Position numbers and translations under genes: made by a program. Below are positions 9,329 to 18,267 of a DNA stretch of 61,457 bases, one piece after another. The DNA comes from Atopobiaceae bacterium (GTDB taxonomy: Bacteria; Actinomycetota; Coriobacteriia; Coriobacteriales; Atopobiaceae). The stretch's first letter is position 1. Each line of letters opens with the position of its first letter. The stretch covers positions 1 to 61,457 of the forward strand of contig JAFWIE010000028.1 in assembly GCA_017533825.1 (NCBI GenBank). Reading direction: 5' to 3'. Under the pieces are notes generated by a model. It was not told where the DNA came from. It made no database searches and worked only from the letters and a program-made list of their open reading frames with translations.

Positions 9329-9826
9329 ATGGAGTACGAGACTGAATGCGTTCCTGGCATGACGCCCGTTGCAACGCAACGCGCAACGGCCATGTCCTTC
9401 GAGCAGATGCTTGAGGAGCGTGGATACATTGTCTACACGACCACTGGCTGCTCCATGCAGCCACTTCTGCGCCAACGCCGAGACATCGTCGAAATCCGAC
9501 CGCGTCATTCTGGCCGGTACGCCAAGCATGACGTGGTGCTGTACAGGCTAGGTGGGAATTACATTTTGCATCGTGTGCTTCGTGTACGGGAGCAAGACTA
9601 CATAATCGCTGGGGACAACAATACGTTCCTAGACCCGCCGGTCTCTGACGAGCAAGTACTCGGACGCATGACCCGAGTCATCCGCAGCGGAAAGTCAATC
9701 AACGTGGATGAAGACCTGCCCTATAGTCTCTATGTGCGTCTTTGGTGCGCTCCGTGGCCAGTTCGTATGGCTTTGCTGCGCGTGCGCGGGAAGCTCTCCG
9801 CGCTCAAACGACGATTCATTTGCTGA
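9329..9826 (+). CDS. S24/S26-family signal-peptidase-like protein
   Basis: The product has 165 residues. The active-site serine lies in TGCSMQPLLRQRRDIVEI (around residue 46) and the general-base lysine in AKHDVVLYRLGGNYILHRVL (around residue 70), as in signal peptidase I relatives of the S26 family. There is no obvious N-terminal membrane anchor; a hydrophobic stretch near the C-terminus (YVRLWCAPWPVRMALL) may attach it to the membrane. It aligns along its whole length with the S26 protein at 52055-52612 at the end of the NHLM peptide-export operon. A role in trimming an exported peptide is therefore inferred. Start choice (ATG 9329) is not backed by a strong ribosome site; ATG 9359 or 9392 are alternatives. 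Confidence 0.75.
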   Translation: MEYETECVPGMTPVATQRATAMSFEQMLEERGYIVYTTTGCSMQPLLRQRRDIVEIRPRHSGRYAKHDVVLYRLGGNYILHRVLRVREQDYIIAGDNNTFLDPPVSDEQVLGRMTRVIRSGKSINVDEDLPYSLYVRLWCAPWPVRMALLRVRGKLSALKRRFIC

Positions 9827-10044
9827 GGTAGCGAGAAGAGTCCCCATTTCGAAACCATTGGCATTTGCGGCTGTGTGTACCAGACGACGGCTTCCAAGTC
9901 AGATGCAGAAGTCGACGGTTCTCATACCAATTACGATGCCTGGTTGTAGAACGTAGCATGTTCTATCAACATCGCTGCAGGAAAAGCCATCGTCCCAATC
10001 CATGCCTCGCGCTGGGATGCGGACATAATCTTGAACATTATATC
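9827..10044. other. Gene-free stretch
   Basis: No frame with a recognisable product and no clear regulatory structure is seen. It separates the S26 gene from the convergent broken acyltransferase. Confidence 0.35.
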
Positions 10045-11080
10045 TTAACTCAATCTCTTATTGTACAGTGGCCTAATGTCGATGCTCTTGAAGCAATCGA
10101 TTGCCAGAATAGTATGAGTATGAATTCCCTCTCCGCCATCGTACCAAAGCCGATTCTGGCAAAGATCGTGGGCTAGTCGTCGTGCTCCCTGGGCTTGAAC
10201 TCGTTCCTCGAACACAAATACCGCAAACGACGAGCTCGACATAAAGGTTACCTCTTTTGCTCTGTTGGCAAGCAGCTTCTCGTTGGAGAAAGCGACCAAC
10301 AGCCCTACCGCAGCTATCACCACAAGTGGGGAATCATACTTATAGAGCGTGCCTCCACCCATGGACTTGCCAAGTAAAAGGCCGGTTACCGCCTCCAGCA
10401 CTATGCGGGAAGCAAGAAGGAGGAATGAGGTCGCAATGTAGAACATCCCACCTTTTGCACCTCTCCATGAGCTAAGCCATCCATGCCTGCGCATGCACGC
10501 ACCAGCAAAACACAATGCAGCGAGCCACGTGCAACTGTAACCTCTCGCCGTACGCGCAAAGTCATTTAAAAAGACCGTAGGCGCAATGCTCAGCAACACG
10601 AACATGGTGATCAATGCGACTTTTGCTTTTTGCTCGGAGAGGCTCGAAACAATTCTATCGAGCAACGGCATAAAGGGAAAATGCAAATGTAGCAGGTAAG
10701 ATGCCAATGCCTGCCAAGGAATGGAGGGAAAAGCGAGCCAAGCAACTGCTTAATCCCAAAACGTACGTCACATGCCATAGCGAGACCAGTTCCCACAAAG
10801 TCAAAGAAATGAGTCATCAACACGAGGTTGACGATGGAACTATACCTATGCTTTCCGCCAAATCCCACATAGCCAGACACAAGTGCGAATGCATTAACGG
10901 CAGGGTAAGCGAACGCTTCCAGCCCCCAAGCCACAAGATACTGGGGCGTGCCAGGATGAACGGCGGTGAGCACCCTCCTTTTCCCAGTACGTGGAGCATA
11001 ATGAACGTAAGTATGCTAAAAACACGCAGTGCCTCAATACCAACTATTCTGTTTTTGCCTGTCGCCAATTCATTCACCAT
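10045..11080 (-). pseudogene. Acyltransferase-3 (OafA-like) membrane protein, frameshifted
   Basis: Three minus-strand frames join into one protein: MVNELATGKNRIVGIEALRV followed by FSILTFIMLHVLGKG, then a second frame from YLVAWGLEAFAYPAVNAFAL through VSGYVGFGGKHRYSSIV, then a third from LLHLHFPFMPLLDRIVSSLS onward with several membrane segments. The opening 'r..giealRv..il.im.H' with its conserved histidine is typical of acyltransferase family 3, which acetylates sugars of surface polymers. Frameshifts fall near 10980 and near 10700, and the C-terminus has lost similarity. It is not expected to work. Confidence 0.75.
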
Positions 11081-11284
11081 TCCCCGGCCGCACGCACCTT
11101 ACGAAGCAAGCGCTCCGCGACGCTGTCCTCGCTAAATGAGGCAGCGTCTTTTTTGCCTCGTGGATGATGCTGGCGTACTCGCTCTCGTCACAGCTCGAGC
11201 GCTTTGGCAAGGGCGTCCACACTACCCGGCACAACCAAGGCTTAGTAAGGGAAGCGGCCATTGCCTAGAATCTGAATCGCCGTA

Positions 11285-12444
11285 AGATGGGTTCTAGAGA
11301 AAGGCAAAGACTGCGATAGGCAGCATGGCAGACGTGGCGGCGCCATAGGTAGCGCTTGCCATACCCCGCTTCGAGGACGGCTTCGTGAACATGCGGGAAC
11401 TCCCGAGGCGGCTCGCGGAGTCGGTGGTGAGCGAGATCGCAGACGCGGAAGCCGACCAGCTTTGCGGGGGCAATCGGCAACAGCAGAAACGGCTACCGCG
11501 AGCGGAGACTGAGCACCTGTGTGGGAGTGCTGAACCTGCGCATACCCAAACTGCATGCCCGCAGCTTCTTCCCAAGCGACGTGATAAGGCGCTACCAGCG
11601 CGATTGTGGCTGCGGTCTCCGAGATGTATAGTACGTACACGAGTGTGCCAGGTCCAAGGGGATTGCGGCAGCAATGGACATAGAACGCCCCTCGAAGGAC
11701 TAGGTGATTGACATCTGCGAGCACCTGAGCTCCGACGTGGAAGAGCTCGTGACAAGGTTGCTTGACGGGGCCGCAGGGTGCCGTGCCTCTGGATTGACAC
11801 CATCCACGCGAAGTACAGACGCGAGAGGCGCGTGACCTCAACCGCTGTTGTGACGGCCATCGGCTGCGACGGGGGAAGCTGGCGCAGAGTGTAAGGCTGT
11901 CCGTGGTCGGCGCGAGGTCCTACGACTCCTGGCCGGCGTTTTTGAGGCGCGTATCGCGTACCGCCGCGCCGGTCTTCCGCCTCAGGGACGCTGGCACCGT
12001 GAAGGATGCCTACCACCTTGCTATCGAGGTGCTCGAATCCTACTGCCTCAACTCGGCGAGGATCCTCGAGGTAGGCGAGCCCGACGCACTGCCTACCTCG
12101 ACTTCCCGGCGAGCCACTGGAAGCGCCTGTGCACCAACAATGTCCAGGAGAGGGCCAATCACGAGACAAGGTGCAAGCTGCAGGGCACGCGGGTCTTGCC
12201 GTCCGTGGCGTCGCTGGAGCGGCTGGCGGGAACGGTAATTTGTGACATGGACGAGGCGTGGTTGTACGTCAGGCACTTCTCGGAGAAGGTGATGGCCGCG
12301 CTCTACAACGATGGGCGAGCGAAGAGGGCCGGGGGGCGGACCTCCGAGGAGCAGCTCGAGGGTTTCAGGTTGGTGGCCAAACGGGCCGTCGAGGCAAGCC
12401 ACGAACTTGCAGACGAGCTGGAGGCGGCGTGGGATATGGGATGA
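11285..12444 (+). pseudogene. IS256/Mutator-type transposase, heavily decayed
   Basis: Frame fragments follow an IS256-like transposase: SEIADAEADQLCGGN, then a frame giving NGYRERRLSTCVGVLNLRIP with KLHARSFFPSDVI, then degenerate middle sequence with several stops, then NNVQERANHETRC and PSVASLERLAGTVICDMDEA. The C-terminal 82-residue frame at 12196-12444 remains open by chance. At least four frameshifts or stops are needed, so it is dead. It differs from the IS256-type gene at 25534-26722. Confidence 0.65.
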
Positions 12445-12830
12445 TCGACGATTCAAGGTGACGGTGGGGCACCTACGAAGGGGCCTTTGCGCCAACTAGC
12501 CCGACACTACCGCCTCGGGTATACTCGCCATTACGAAGCAATCGGCACGTGCCTTATAATCCAGCACCTTGGGGCGTGCGGCTCTGCCCAAAACCGTATG
12601 CGTTCCTCCATGAGGTAGCAGCGCACCAACTCTTCCAGTGCTGCCCTCTGTGGACCGTCATCCGCCACGGTAGGCTACAGGTCGTCTCTCCCCAGCTTTT
12701 GGAGTGCCTCAATCGTCACGTTTACGTTCTTTAAGGGTATGAGCTTGCGCACATAAAACGCTTATGGCTATGATCTCTTTAATTGGGTCATATGCACGCA
12801 ATGCATTAAAAAAGATAATCAAACACGCGC
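12445..12830. other. Gene-free stretch upstream of the VanZ-like gene
   Basis: No convincing frame is present. The composition shifts from GC-rich insertion-sequence remnant to AT-richer DNA at about 12740, where a promoter for the VanZ/NTP_transf_5 genes would be expected; no confident -35/-10 pair can be assigned by eye. Confidence 0.35.
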
Positions 12831-12838
12831 AAGGAGGT
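12831..12838 (+). promoter_or_regulatory. Perfect Shine-Dalgarno placed before an ATA codon
   Basis: AAGGAGGT is a full anti-16S match. Seven bases later comes ATA (12846-12848) in the frame of the VanZ-like gene; no ATG, GTG or TTG lies at a usable distance. This site therefore decides the start of that gene and implies an AUA start or a recent ATG-to-ATA change. Confidence 0.7.
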
Positions 12839-12845
12839 CACAACC

Positions 12846-13421
12846 ATAGGTTTTGTAAACTCCGTTTACAGGCACATAAGCTTTTTCGCCGGGCGCATTG
12901 GCTGGCAGTGGTGGCTGGTGGGCATAGCCCTCGCCATTGTTGCTGGCAAACTGTACACGCGCGCCCATATGGGAGAGCGAGTGCGCAAGGAGCGGCTCGT
13001 GGCACTCGAACTCTTTTGCGTATACGTGGTGGCACTCTTTGCTGCGACGGTATTCACGCGTACGGCAAAGAAGGAGCTGCCCGGAATGAACCTAGACCTC
13101 GTGGGAACGATAGTGGAGCGGTTCATAGAAGGGGGAGGCACGACCGAGATTCTCGTGAACGCCGTTATGCTCTTTCCCGCAGGCCTGCTCATTCCCCTTG
13201 CCACAGGTTGGGGCCCGGGGCGAACGATCCTCGCGAGCCTCGCACTTACCTTGGGCGTTGAGACACTTGAGTACGTGATGGCGCGTGGCTACTTTGAGCT
13301 CTCGGACATCGTGCTCAACATGCTAGGCGCGGTGGTGGGGTATGCCGTGTTTGCAATAGGGCGTTTATTTGTATCCGGCCGTACTTCGCGCCAATATGAG
13401 CAAAGGCATCTGGTATCGTAG
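12846..13421 (+). CDS. VanZ-like membrane protein with apparent ATA start
   Basis: Starting at ATA 12846 gives 191 residues, against 190 for the paralogue at 5494-6066, and the N-termini align (FFAGRIGWQWWLVGIALAI against RFASRLGWRWWFVSAIVGI). The next possible start, GTG 12918, would remove this conserved first membrane segment. The VanZ core is visible as GGGTTEILVNAVMLFPAGLL and ETLEYVMARGYFELSDIVLN followed by MLGAVVGYAVF. It precedes the intact NTP_transf_5 gene by 39 bp and is probably co-transcribed with it. The function of this VanZ subgroup is unknown. If AUA is not used efficiently, expression would be low or the gene broken. Confidence 0.75.
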   Translation: MGFVNSVYRHISFFAGRIGWQWWLVGIALAIVAGKLYTRAHMGERVRKERLVALELFCVYVVALFAATVFTRTAKKELPGMNLDLVGTIVERFIEGGGTTEILVNAVMLFPAGLLIPLATGWGPGRTILASLALTLGVETLEYVMARGYFELSDIVLNMLGAVVGYAVFAIGRLFVSGRTSRQYEQRHLVS

Positions 13422-13460
13422 GCTTTTGTTCGTACCGTTTTGTTTTGATGGGGTTTTGCC

Positions 13461-14606
13461 ATGCTAACCGCTGAACAGCAATATGTGCTTTCGCTGTTGC
13501 GCCACGCGTTGGTGCTGGGTGGTTGTGCAAATGATGCCGAAAGCGTGGAAACCTTTACCGTGTTGAACTACGTCCAGCGAAACGGCATCCTGCTTACGGT
13601 GTATCCGGCGCTTACGGCAGATTCTCCCGCCAAGCAAATCCTGCAAAACGAGTATCTGGCAAACATAGCCCAGCACGTAAACCAGGAGTATGAGGGCAAG
13701 CGCGTTATAAAGGCCTTGTGCGAGGCGGGACTTCGTTGCGTGCCCCTAAAAGGCTGGGACATTCGCGAGCTGTATCCCCATTCCACCATGCGGCAGATGA
13801 CCGATGTGGACTTGCTCGTGGAGGAGTTCGACTTCAACAGGGTCTGTGACGTTATGACCTCCCTTGGCTTTAGGGCCATAGACGGCGACGAGTCGTACTA
13901 CAAGCACGACGTGTTTTGCAAGGGGAGTGTAACCTTCGAGATCCACAAGCGCATAATGGACGAAACCGGCCCCGTAAACCAGTGGGAAGCTGGCGTGTGG
14001 GGCAGGCTCGTGTGCTCCGATGATGGGTGGCACATGAGCGCCGAAGATCGCTATGTGCTGCACTTCGTGCACATGGGGCACGACTTCAAGAACGGCTGGT
14101 TTGGCCTACGCAGGATCGTGGACGTATGGCTGCTCGAGCAGGGAGAAGATGAACTCGACAAGGAATACGTTAACCGCATGCTGGCCTCCATGGGGCTCCT
14201 TGAGTTCCGCGACCGCATGGTCGCACTCGCCCAGGTGGTAATGGGGGAGAAGGAGCCAAGCGACGACGATGAGTTGCTGCTGGACTACGCCTTTGGCACC
14301 GGCATATACGGCAACGGCGTGTCGCACAAGGCGGCGCGTGTGGCCATGATGTCCAAGGGTGGCGTGCTGCTGGGAAGCTTGCGATCGAAGGTGGCTGCCG
14401 TGTTTTTGCCATACGGCAGGATGAAGGCCCAGTTCCCCGTGCTCGAGAGGTGGCCGGTGCTGCTGCCCGTGTGCTGGGTGCGCCGCATCGTGCGCTTTTT
14501 GGGAAGCAAGAACCTGCAGACCTATCGTTCCATGCTCGACTACAGCAACGTGAGCAAAGAGGACGTGGAAAACATGCGCAAGGTTCAGCACGCCGGCGGC
14601 TTTTAG
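13461..14606 (+). CDS. NTP_transf_5 nucleotidyltransferase-like protein (intact copy)
   Basis: A 381-residue soluble protein. The nucleotidyltransferase-like core spans about residues 85-125, with LRCVPLKGWDIRELYP and MRQMTDVDLLVEEFD, where the two aspartates after T(D) are the likely metal ligands. A conserved middle block FVHMGHDFKNGWFGLRRIVD follows, then VFLPYGRMKAQFPVLERWPV toward the end. The family (PF14907 by recollection) is uncharacterised but recurs in clusters for modified peptides and surface polymers. It lies between the VanZ-like gene and a glycosyltransferase-like pseudogene 9 bp downstream. Three damaged paralogues in this window make it the only functional copy here. Confidence 0.85.
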   Translation: MLTAEQQYVLSLLRHALVLGGCANDAESVETFTVLNYVQRNGILLTVYPALTADSPAKQILQNEYLANIAQHVNQEYEGKRVIKALCEAGLRCVPLKGWDIRELYPHSTMRQMTDVDLLVEEFDFNRVCDVMTSLGFRAIDGDESYYKHDVFCKGSVTFEIHKRIMDETGPVNQWEAGVWGRLVCSDDGWHMSAEDRYVLHFVHMGHDFKNGWFGLRRIVDVWLLEQGEDELDKEYVNRMLASMGLLEFRDRMVALAQVVMGEKEPSDDDELLLDYAFGTGIYGNGVSHKAARVAMMSKGGVLLGSLRSKVAAVFLPYGRMKAQFPVLERWPVLLPVCWVRRIVRFLGSKNLQTYRSMLDYSNVSKEDVENMRKVQHAGGF

Positions 14607-14615
14607 GAGCGGTGG

Positions 14616-15472
14616 ATGAGTGGCGTGAAGGACAAGCTGCGCAAGCTTGCAGGTGCGATTCAGGACTCGCCGCCCACAGTGCCGGCGTACTACACCTTGG
14701 GAGCATTCCATGCCGTACGTGCTAGGTCGTTTGGGAGACCTCGCATTGCGGAGGCAGACATTAAGAACGTCGAGGAAAACCTCACGTTCATTTTTAAGTC
14801 GTTCAACCGGCAGGGACTCGCGCGCCAAGCGTATCGTTCCATCCGTTCGTATTACCCTCACGTGCGCATAATCATTGCGGACGACAGCGAGGTGCCCTTG
14901 GAGATTGATGGGGCAGAGATCGTTCATCTGCCTTTTACAGCGGCGTGAGCAAGGGCATGATCGCTGCGCTCGAGCGTGTGCAGACGTCTTATGTTATGCG
15001 GTACGAGGACGATGCGGTCCTCACCCCAAAGTCACGCGTGCATGATCAGCTTGCTTACCTGCAAGAACATCCCCAGGTGGACCTGTGCGGCATTCAGGCA
15101 GTTGCCAACCCTGAACGTGGTGCGGCACGCTATGCGGCCATTCGCATGACCAAGCCCCTCATCATTCCTGCAGGTACCGAAATCGATGGCCGGCAGGTGG
15201 TGTACAAAACGACGAACTGGTTCGTTGCCCGCACGGAATCCCTTCGCAAGGTTGGCTATGACCCCAACATTCGCATGATCGACCACCACGAGTTCTTCTA
15301 TCGTACTGCAGGGGAGATCGTGTGTGTACAGGACCCGCATGCGTTTGCCTACCACTGCCACAATATGTTCGACTGGAGATACCGCCCCTACCGCAGCGAC
15401 TACCGTGGGGATCAGGTGTACATTGCGGCGAAGCAACGGAATGAGCGCCACCGTTTGAATAGAAATAGCTAA
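14616..15472 (+). pseudogene. GT2-like glycosyltransferase split by a one-base deletion
   Basis: The first frame (ATG 14616) reads NVEENLTFIFKSFNRQGLAR, VRIIIADDSEVPLEIDGAEI, then ends at 14946. Restoring one T in the TTTT run near 14935 continues it as HLPFYSGVSKGMIAALERVQ, TSYVMRYEDDAVLT, and on to ending at 15472. Together it is about 285 residues and looks like a family-2 glycosyltransferase: a first-strand ADDS block and a later EDDAVL metal-binding block, then VDLCGIQ and an IDHHEFFYR acceptor-side region. GGAGCGGTGG precedes the ATG. The frameshift should abolish function unless it is a sequencing error or is read by slippage. Confidence 0.75.
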
Positions 15473-15576
15473 CTATCTGACGTTCGATGCCAGCCAATAA
15501 CGGACGTGCTTATTTACAGCCTTGCTTAATATTTGTAGCCAAAAGCACAATCCATAGCTGGGAAGTCACTGCGCAA

Positions 15577-16299
15577 TCAGACTTTCATAAGAGTGCTTCT
15601 AGCAACAGGAAGACAGTCGGCAAGATAGTTATTGAAGTGAAACTGATAAATCGGTATTTTATCTTCCAAACTTGCTAACAAACTAAGAGCTTGCCTAGCG
15701 TTACGCATTTCATGAGGAATATGTGTTTGCGCAAGCAGACGTGGATACGCTTCGCCAAAGGACATGCGCCTCATATAATTCTTGTCAGCGCGCTGCATCA
15801 AGACAATCGCTCCTAAAGCTGCTTTAGAATTGGTGCCCCAACGCTCGTTTCCGCACCAAGGTGTACCGTATGCGACCACGCTCTCATTTTCGATTTTGAT
15901 CAGAGGCTTATCCCCGTTTAGTATGTACGCGCCATTTATGTGCTCAGTCCATTGCTTTACATGCGTGCTTTTTCCAGCGCCACTGGGGGCTGAAAAAAGA
16001 TAACCGACACCATCGGCTACTACTACAGCCCCATGCATAAGAATGACGTTGTAATGTACTAGCTCTTCCGCTATCTTTCGATACGCGGCTGTGGTCTCCA
16101 AGAAAACGGTTTTATTTCCAAAGCTCTTAGGATCACCGATAAGGAGTTCTTTCTTAACATCTTCGTCAGTTATTGAGATGCTAATATCAGGTTTGTCGTC
16201 AACAAGATAGTCCCGGCAAAATATACAGGTCCTTGGTGTAACTGTGTCAATCTCAATGTTAACATCAGCTAGGCGAATAGTAAATTGGGTGTTCAGCAT
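15577..16299 (-). CDS. HPr-kinase-like protein of RiPP cassette A
   Basis: A 240-residue protein with a P-loop kinase fold like the C-terminal half of HPr kinase/phosphorylase. The Walker A motif is SAPSGAGKSTH at residues 103-113, preceded by VILMHGAVVV and followed by AYILNGDKPLI with the conserved aspartate, then GTPWCGNERWG. Starting at ATG 16299 makes it the same length (240) as the cassette-B homologue, with matching N-termini; a GTG at 16362 would overlap the PqqD gene. HPr-kinase-like proteins occur in some lasso-peptide clusters, where one is known to phosphorylate the peptide. Here the substrate may be one of the two small peptides encoded upstream (inference). Confidence 0.8.
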   Translation of the reverse strand: MLNTQFTIRLADVNIEIDTVTPRTCIFCRDYLVDDKPDISISITDEDVKKELLIGDPKSFGNKTVFLETTAAYRKIAEELVHYNVILMHGAVVVADGVGYLFSAPSGAGKSTHVKQWTEHINGAYILNGDKPLIKIENESVVAYGTPWCGNERWGTNSKAALGAIVLMQRADKNYMRRMSFGEAYPRLLAQTHIPHEMRNARQALSLLASLEDKIPIYQFHFNNYLADCLPVARSTLMKV

Positions 16300-16346
16300 G
16301 GAATGAGGACGAGAAGATAATGGGAGATAAGAATTAATGCAATCAG

Positions 16347-16616
16347 TCACTCTTCTATACACCCTATACTAGACAATGATGCTATGAAGGATTCTACGTC
16401 GGAATGGGCTTCTTGAGAGCTGATCTGGTATTCAGTTACAAGCGCGTCAGCAAGCGAGTCCTTTGTCTTATGTTGCTCTGATATTTGCTTCCATAAAAAA
16501 GCACCAGCCTCATTAAGCCTGATAACGCCCTGCAGAGAGTCGGCGGCGGCACCTATAGGCACTACGATGTAATCACCCGCAACTTCTTGCAATACAAACT
16601 CGGATTTAATCTTCAT
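16347..16616 (-). CDS. PqqD-like RiPP recognition protein of cassette A
   Basis: An 89-residue protein starting at ATG 16616, inside the last 11 bp of the radical SAM gene, which suggests translational coupling. The sequence runs FVLQEVAGDYIVVPIG, GVIRLNEAGAFLWKQI, then a helical end with DVESFIASLSSIGCIEE. The 'v.LNe.ga.lW..' pattern is the hallmark of PqqD-like recognition elements, small winged-helix proteins that bind the leader of a precursor peptide and present it to modifying enzymes. Its position next to a radical SAM enzyme fits this. Confidence 0.85.
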   Translation of the reverse strand: MKIKSEFVLQEVAGDYIVVPIGAAADSLQGVIRLNEAGAFLWKQISEQHKTKDSLADALVTEYQISSQEAHSDVESFIASLSSIGCIEE

Positions 16617-17715
16617 ATAACTCAACTCCAGAATCACAGTCATAATCTGTCGATAATCTCGCGTCTTTTGACTCAAGTGCTCCTACTTGAAATAATCTGT
16701 AAGTACGCACAGCACGACTACATATTTCGTCATTTACACATGAAATGGATTCGGTTTCTGATAAAAGCCTGCTAGGACATGAATAGCAGTTGTCAACTAT
16801 ATTGCATGTGGAACACTTACTTGGCCGTCTCAGCTTCTCAAGACTCTCATATAGTTTGGCATACGCACGGCTTATACCTGTTTCTAAAGGGTCACTCCAT
16901 ATGGCCGGTAGGCTATTGCAAAGAGTCATGCGCCCGTCCCATGAAATGCAAAACATAGCACCATAACCACGGCACATCCAAAAGGGGCTGGAGTATTTAT
17001 CTCTGTCAGATATTAGACGAGGAGCATTCACTAATTCATTAATAGTCGACTTGTCTACTTCAGGTGGACGCACTCGAAGGTGGTCAATAGAACGTTTAGC
17101 TCCTCGAATTGGCGTCATTAACCCACCAAAGGTCCTTATCGCTAAGCTGTTTTCCGCCGCCCATTGACGTAGCGCATCTTTCTCATGGTAGTTATCCCTA
17201 GTTACGGTCATTGATAGGCTAAGTCTATGACCAGCATCTCTCATTGCGAGTATGTTCTTAGTAACTACGGAGAAACCATCTTCGATACCACAAATAGCTT
17301 TATATGTTGAGTCAGAAGCACCATACAACGTCACTGCAATGCGGTATGGCTTGTACGCAGTTAAAGTTTCAAGTATTTTTCCATTGATTCGATACCCATT
17401 GGTTCGAAGGATGATCATGAATCCAAGTTTAGCAAACGCCTTATATAATTCCAAAAAATCCGAACGGAGCGTTGCCTCTCCACCCGTTACTTCAAGATTT
17501 ACAACTCCCATTTCTTTTGCTTGCTTAGCTAAATTGATCCACTGATCAATACCGAGAGTTGCCCCCTGCTTGTCAGCCTGACTTTGACTAAGCCGAACAT
17601 AACACATATTACACGAAAAGTTACAGAACGGCGTTAACTCGAAGCAGGCAGAGTACGGTATACCAAGCTGTTTACAGCGATTGAATAGCTGAACACTGTA
17701 TTCGTCCCAGTTCAT
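16606..17715 (-). CDS. Radical SAM/SPASM peptide-modifying enzyme of cassette A
   Basis: A 369-residue iron-sulfur enzyme. The AdoMet-cluster motif is CNFSCNMC (Cys31, Cys35, Cys38, CxxxCxxC), followed by a VTGGEATLR block and LRTNGYRI. A C-terminal Cys-rich region (CSTCNIVDNCYSCPSRLL, then CVNDEIC) fits a SPASM-type domain for auxiliary clusters. Such enzymes install thioether or carbon-carbon links in peptides. GGTAGGG lies 6 nt before ATG 17715. A terminator-like hairpin separates it from the precursor genes, and PqqD and HPr-kinase-like genes follow with overlaps. The AT-rich coding contrasts with flanking DNA, a sign of transfer. It shares only the fold, not obvious close identity, with the cassette-B enzyme. 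Confidence 0.87.
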   Translation of the reverse strand: MNWDEYSVQLFNRCKQLGIPYSACFELTPFCNFSCNMCYVRLSQSQADKQGATLGIDQWINLAKQAKEMGVVNLEVTGGEATLRSDFLELYKAFAKLGFMIILRTNGYRINGKILETLTAYKPYRIAVTLYGASDSTYKAICGIEDGFSVVTKNILAMRDAGHRLSLSMTVTRDNYHEKDALRQWAAENSLAIRTFGGLMTPIRGAKRSIDHLRVRPPEVDKSTINELVNAPRLISDRDKYSSPFWMCRGYGAMFCISWDGRMTLCNSLPAIWSDPLETGISRAYAKLYESLEKLRRPSKCSTCNIVDNCYSCPSRLLSETESISCVNDEICSRAVRTYRLFQVGALESKDARLSTDYDCDSGVELYED

Positions 17716-17733
17716 TGAAAACCCTACCTAAAA

Positions 17734-17764
17734 AAGGGGTAGTCATAGACTACCCCTTCACAAA
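17734..17764 (-). terminator. Terminator/attenuator between precursor genes and modifying enzymes, cassette A
   Basis: On the minus strand an 11-bp stem (AAGGGGTAGTC / GACTACCCCTT, 3-nt loop) ends in a short T run and lies between the Gly-Gly peptide gene and the radical SAM gene. It would let most transcripts stop after the peptides, giving more precursor than enzyme. Confidence 0.75.
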
Positions 17765-17779
17765 GATCTTTTGAGCTAA

Positions 17780-18004
17780 TTACCAAACAAGACCAGCCTC
17801 TTTAAGCATCTTGAGAGTGTCTTCGTTTTGCGCGCCACCACTCCAGTTTGTTTTGATGTAAGCCAAGCAAGCAGCGTAATCATTGTAATGATATACCGCA
17901 TTGGGATTATCCTTTGGGTATACGGTTCCATCGCCCTTCCAACGGAGTGCGCCACCTACGACATTTTCAAGGTCCTGGTTCTCAAGCTGTACACGTTCTG
18001 CCAT
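17780..18004 (-). CDS. Candidate precursor peptide with Gly-Gly leader, cassette A
   Basis: A 74-residue peptide. The leader MAERVQLENQDLENVVGG ends in a double glycine with the usual 'L..L..V.GG' spacing recognised by C39-peptidase exporters. The predicted core is 56 residues, rich in Tyr, Trp, Asn and Lys with a single Cys (YAACLAYI) and a terminal GLVW. TGAGGAG lies 7 nt before ATG 18004. It lies just upstream of the terminator and modifying genes. It resembles the cassette-B peptide at 24028 in leader, core size, a Y..A(C/L).Y(I/V) segment and a C-terminal Trp-containing end. The mature structure is not predictable from sequence. Confidence 0.75.
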   Translation of the reverse strand: MAERVQLENQDLENVVGGALRWKGDGTVYPKDNPNAVYHYNDYAACLAYIKTNWSGGAQNEDTLKMLKEAGLVW

Positions 18005-18060
18005 GATTTACTCCTCAATCTTCACGTAATAGTAAAGTTACATTGAATAAGAAACTACGG

Positions 18061-18258
18061 TTATGCTCCTGGGATAATTGCATCATTGCCGAATAACTCG
18101 ACTGCATCCATAGAATCGCCTTCGCAGGTTGTTGTGACTCCCGGTGCCGGCTGCGCTTCATTCCAGTTATCATAGATGCAATTACAAGCGCTTGCCGTAA
18201 GAACCTGATTGCGGTTGAACAAAACTACCTCGGCTTTTGGCGCTAGATACTTCTTCAA
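18061..18258 (-). CDS. Candidate Cys-containing precursor peptide (TAS type), cassette A
   Basis: A 65-residue peptide. The N-terminal part KKYLAPKAEVVLFNRNQVLT ends in TAS and is followed by a short region with three cysteines (ACNCIYDNWNE, then TTTCEGDSM) and an acidic end. The TTG at 18258 is chosen because AAGGAGGA lies about 8 nt upstream; the GTG at 18267 is only 1 nt from that site. The pattern 'K.(E/S).(V/F)....N..(L/M)T(A/S)(S/G)' is shared with the cassette-B peptide at 23810. It is the first gene of the operon. It could be a second precursor or a companion peptide. Confidence 0.7.
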   Translation of the reverse strand: MKKYLAPKAEVVLFNRNQVLTASACNCIYDNWNEAQPAPGVTTTCEGDSMDAVELFGNDAIIPGA

Positions 18259-18267
18259 AGGAACCAC

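Noticed and set aside
16299..16362. Upstream GTG start (16362) for the cassette-A HPr-kinase-like gene
   Set aside because: The homologue in cassette B has 240 residues and aligns from ATG 16299; the extra 21 residues have no counterpart.
15577..18267. Cassette A as a classical lasso-peptide cluster
   Set aside because: HPr-kinase and PqqD-like genes fit, but there is no asparagine-synthetase-like cyclase and no transglutaminase-like leader peptidase, while a radical SAM enzyme is present.
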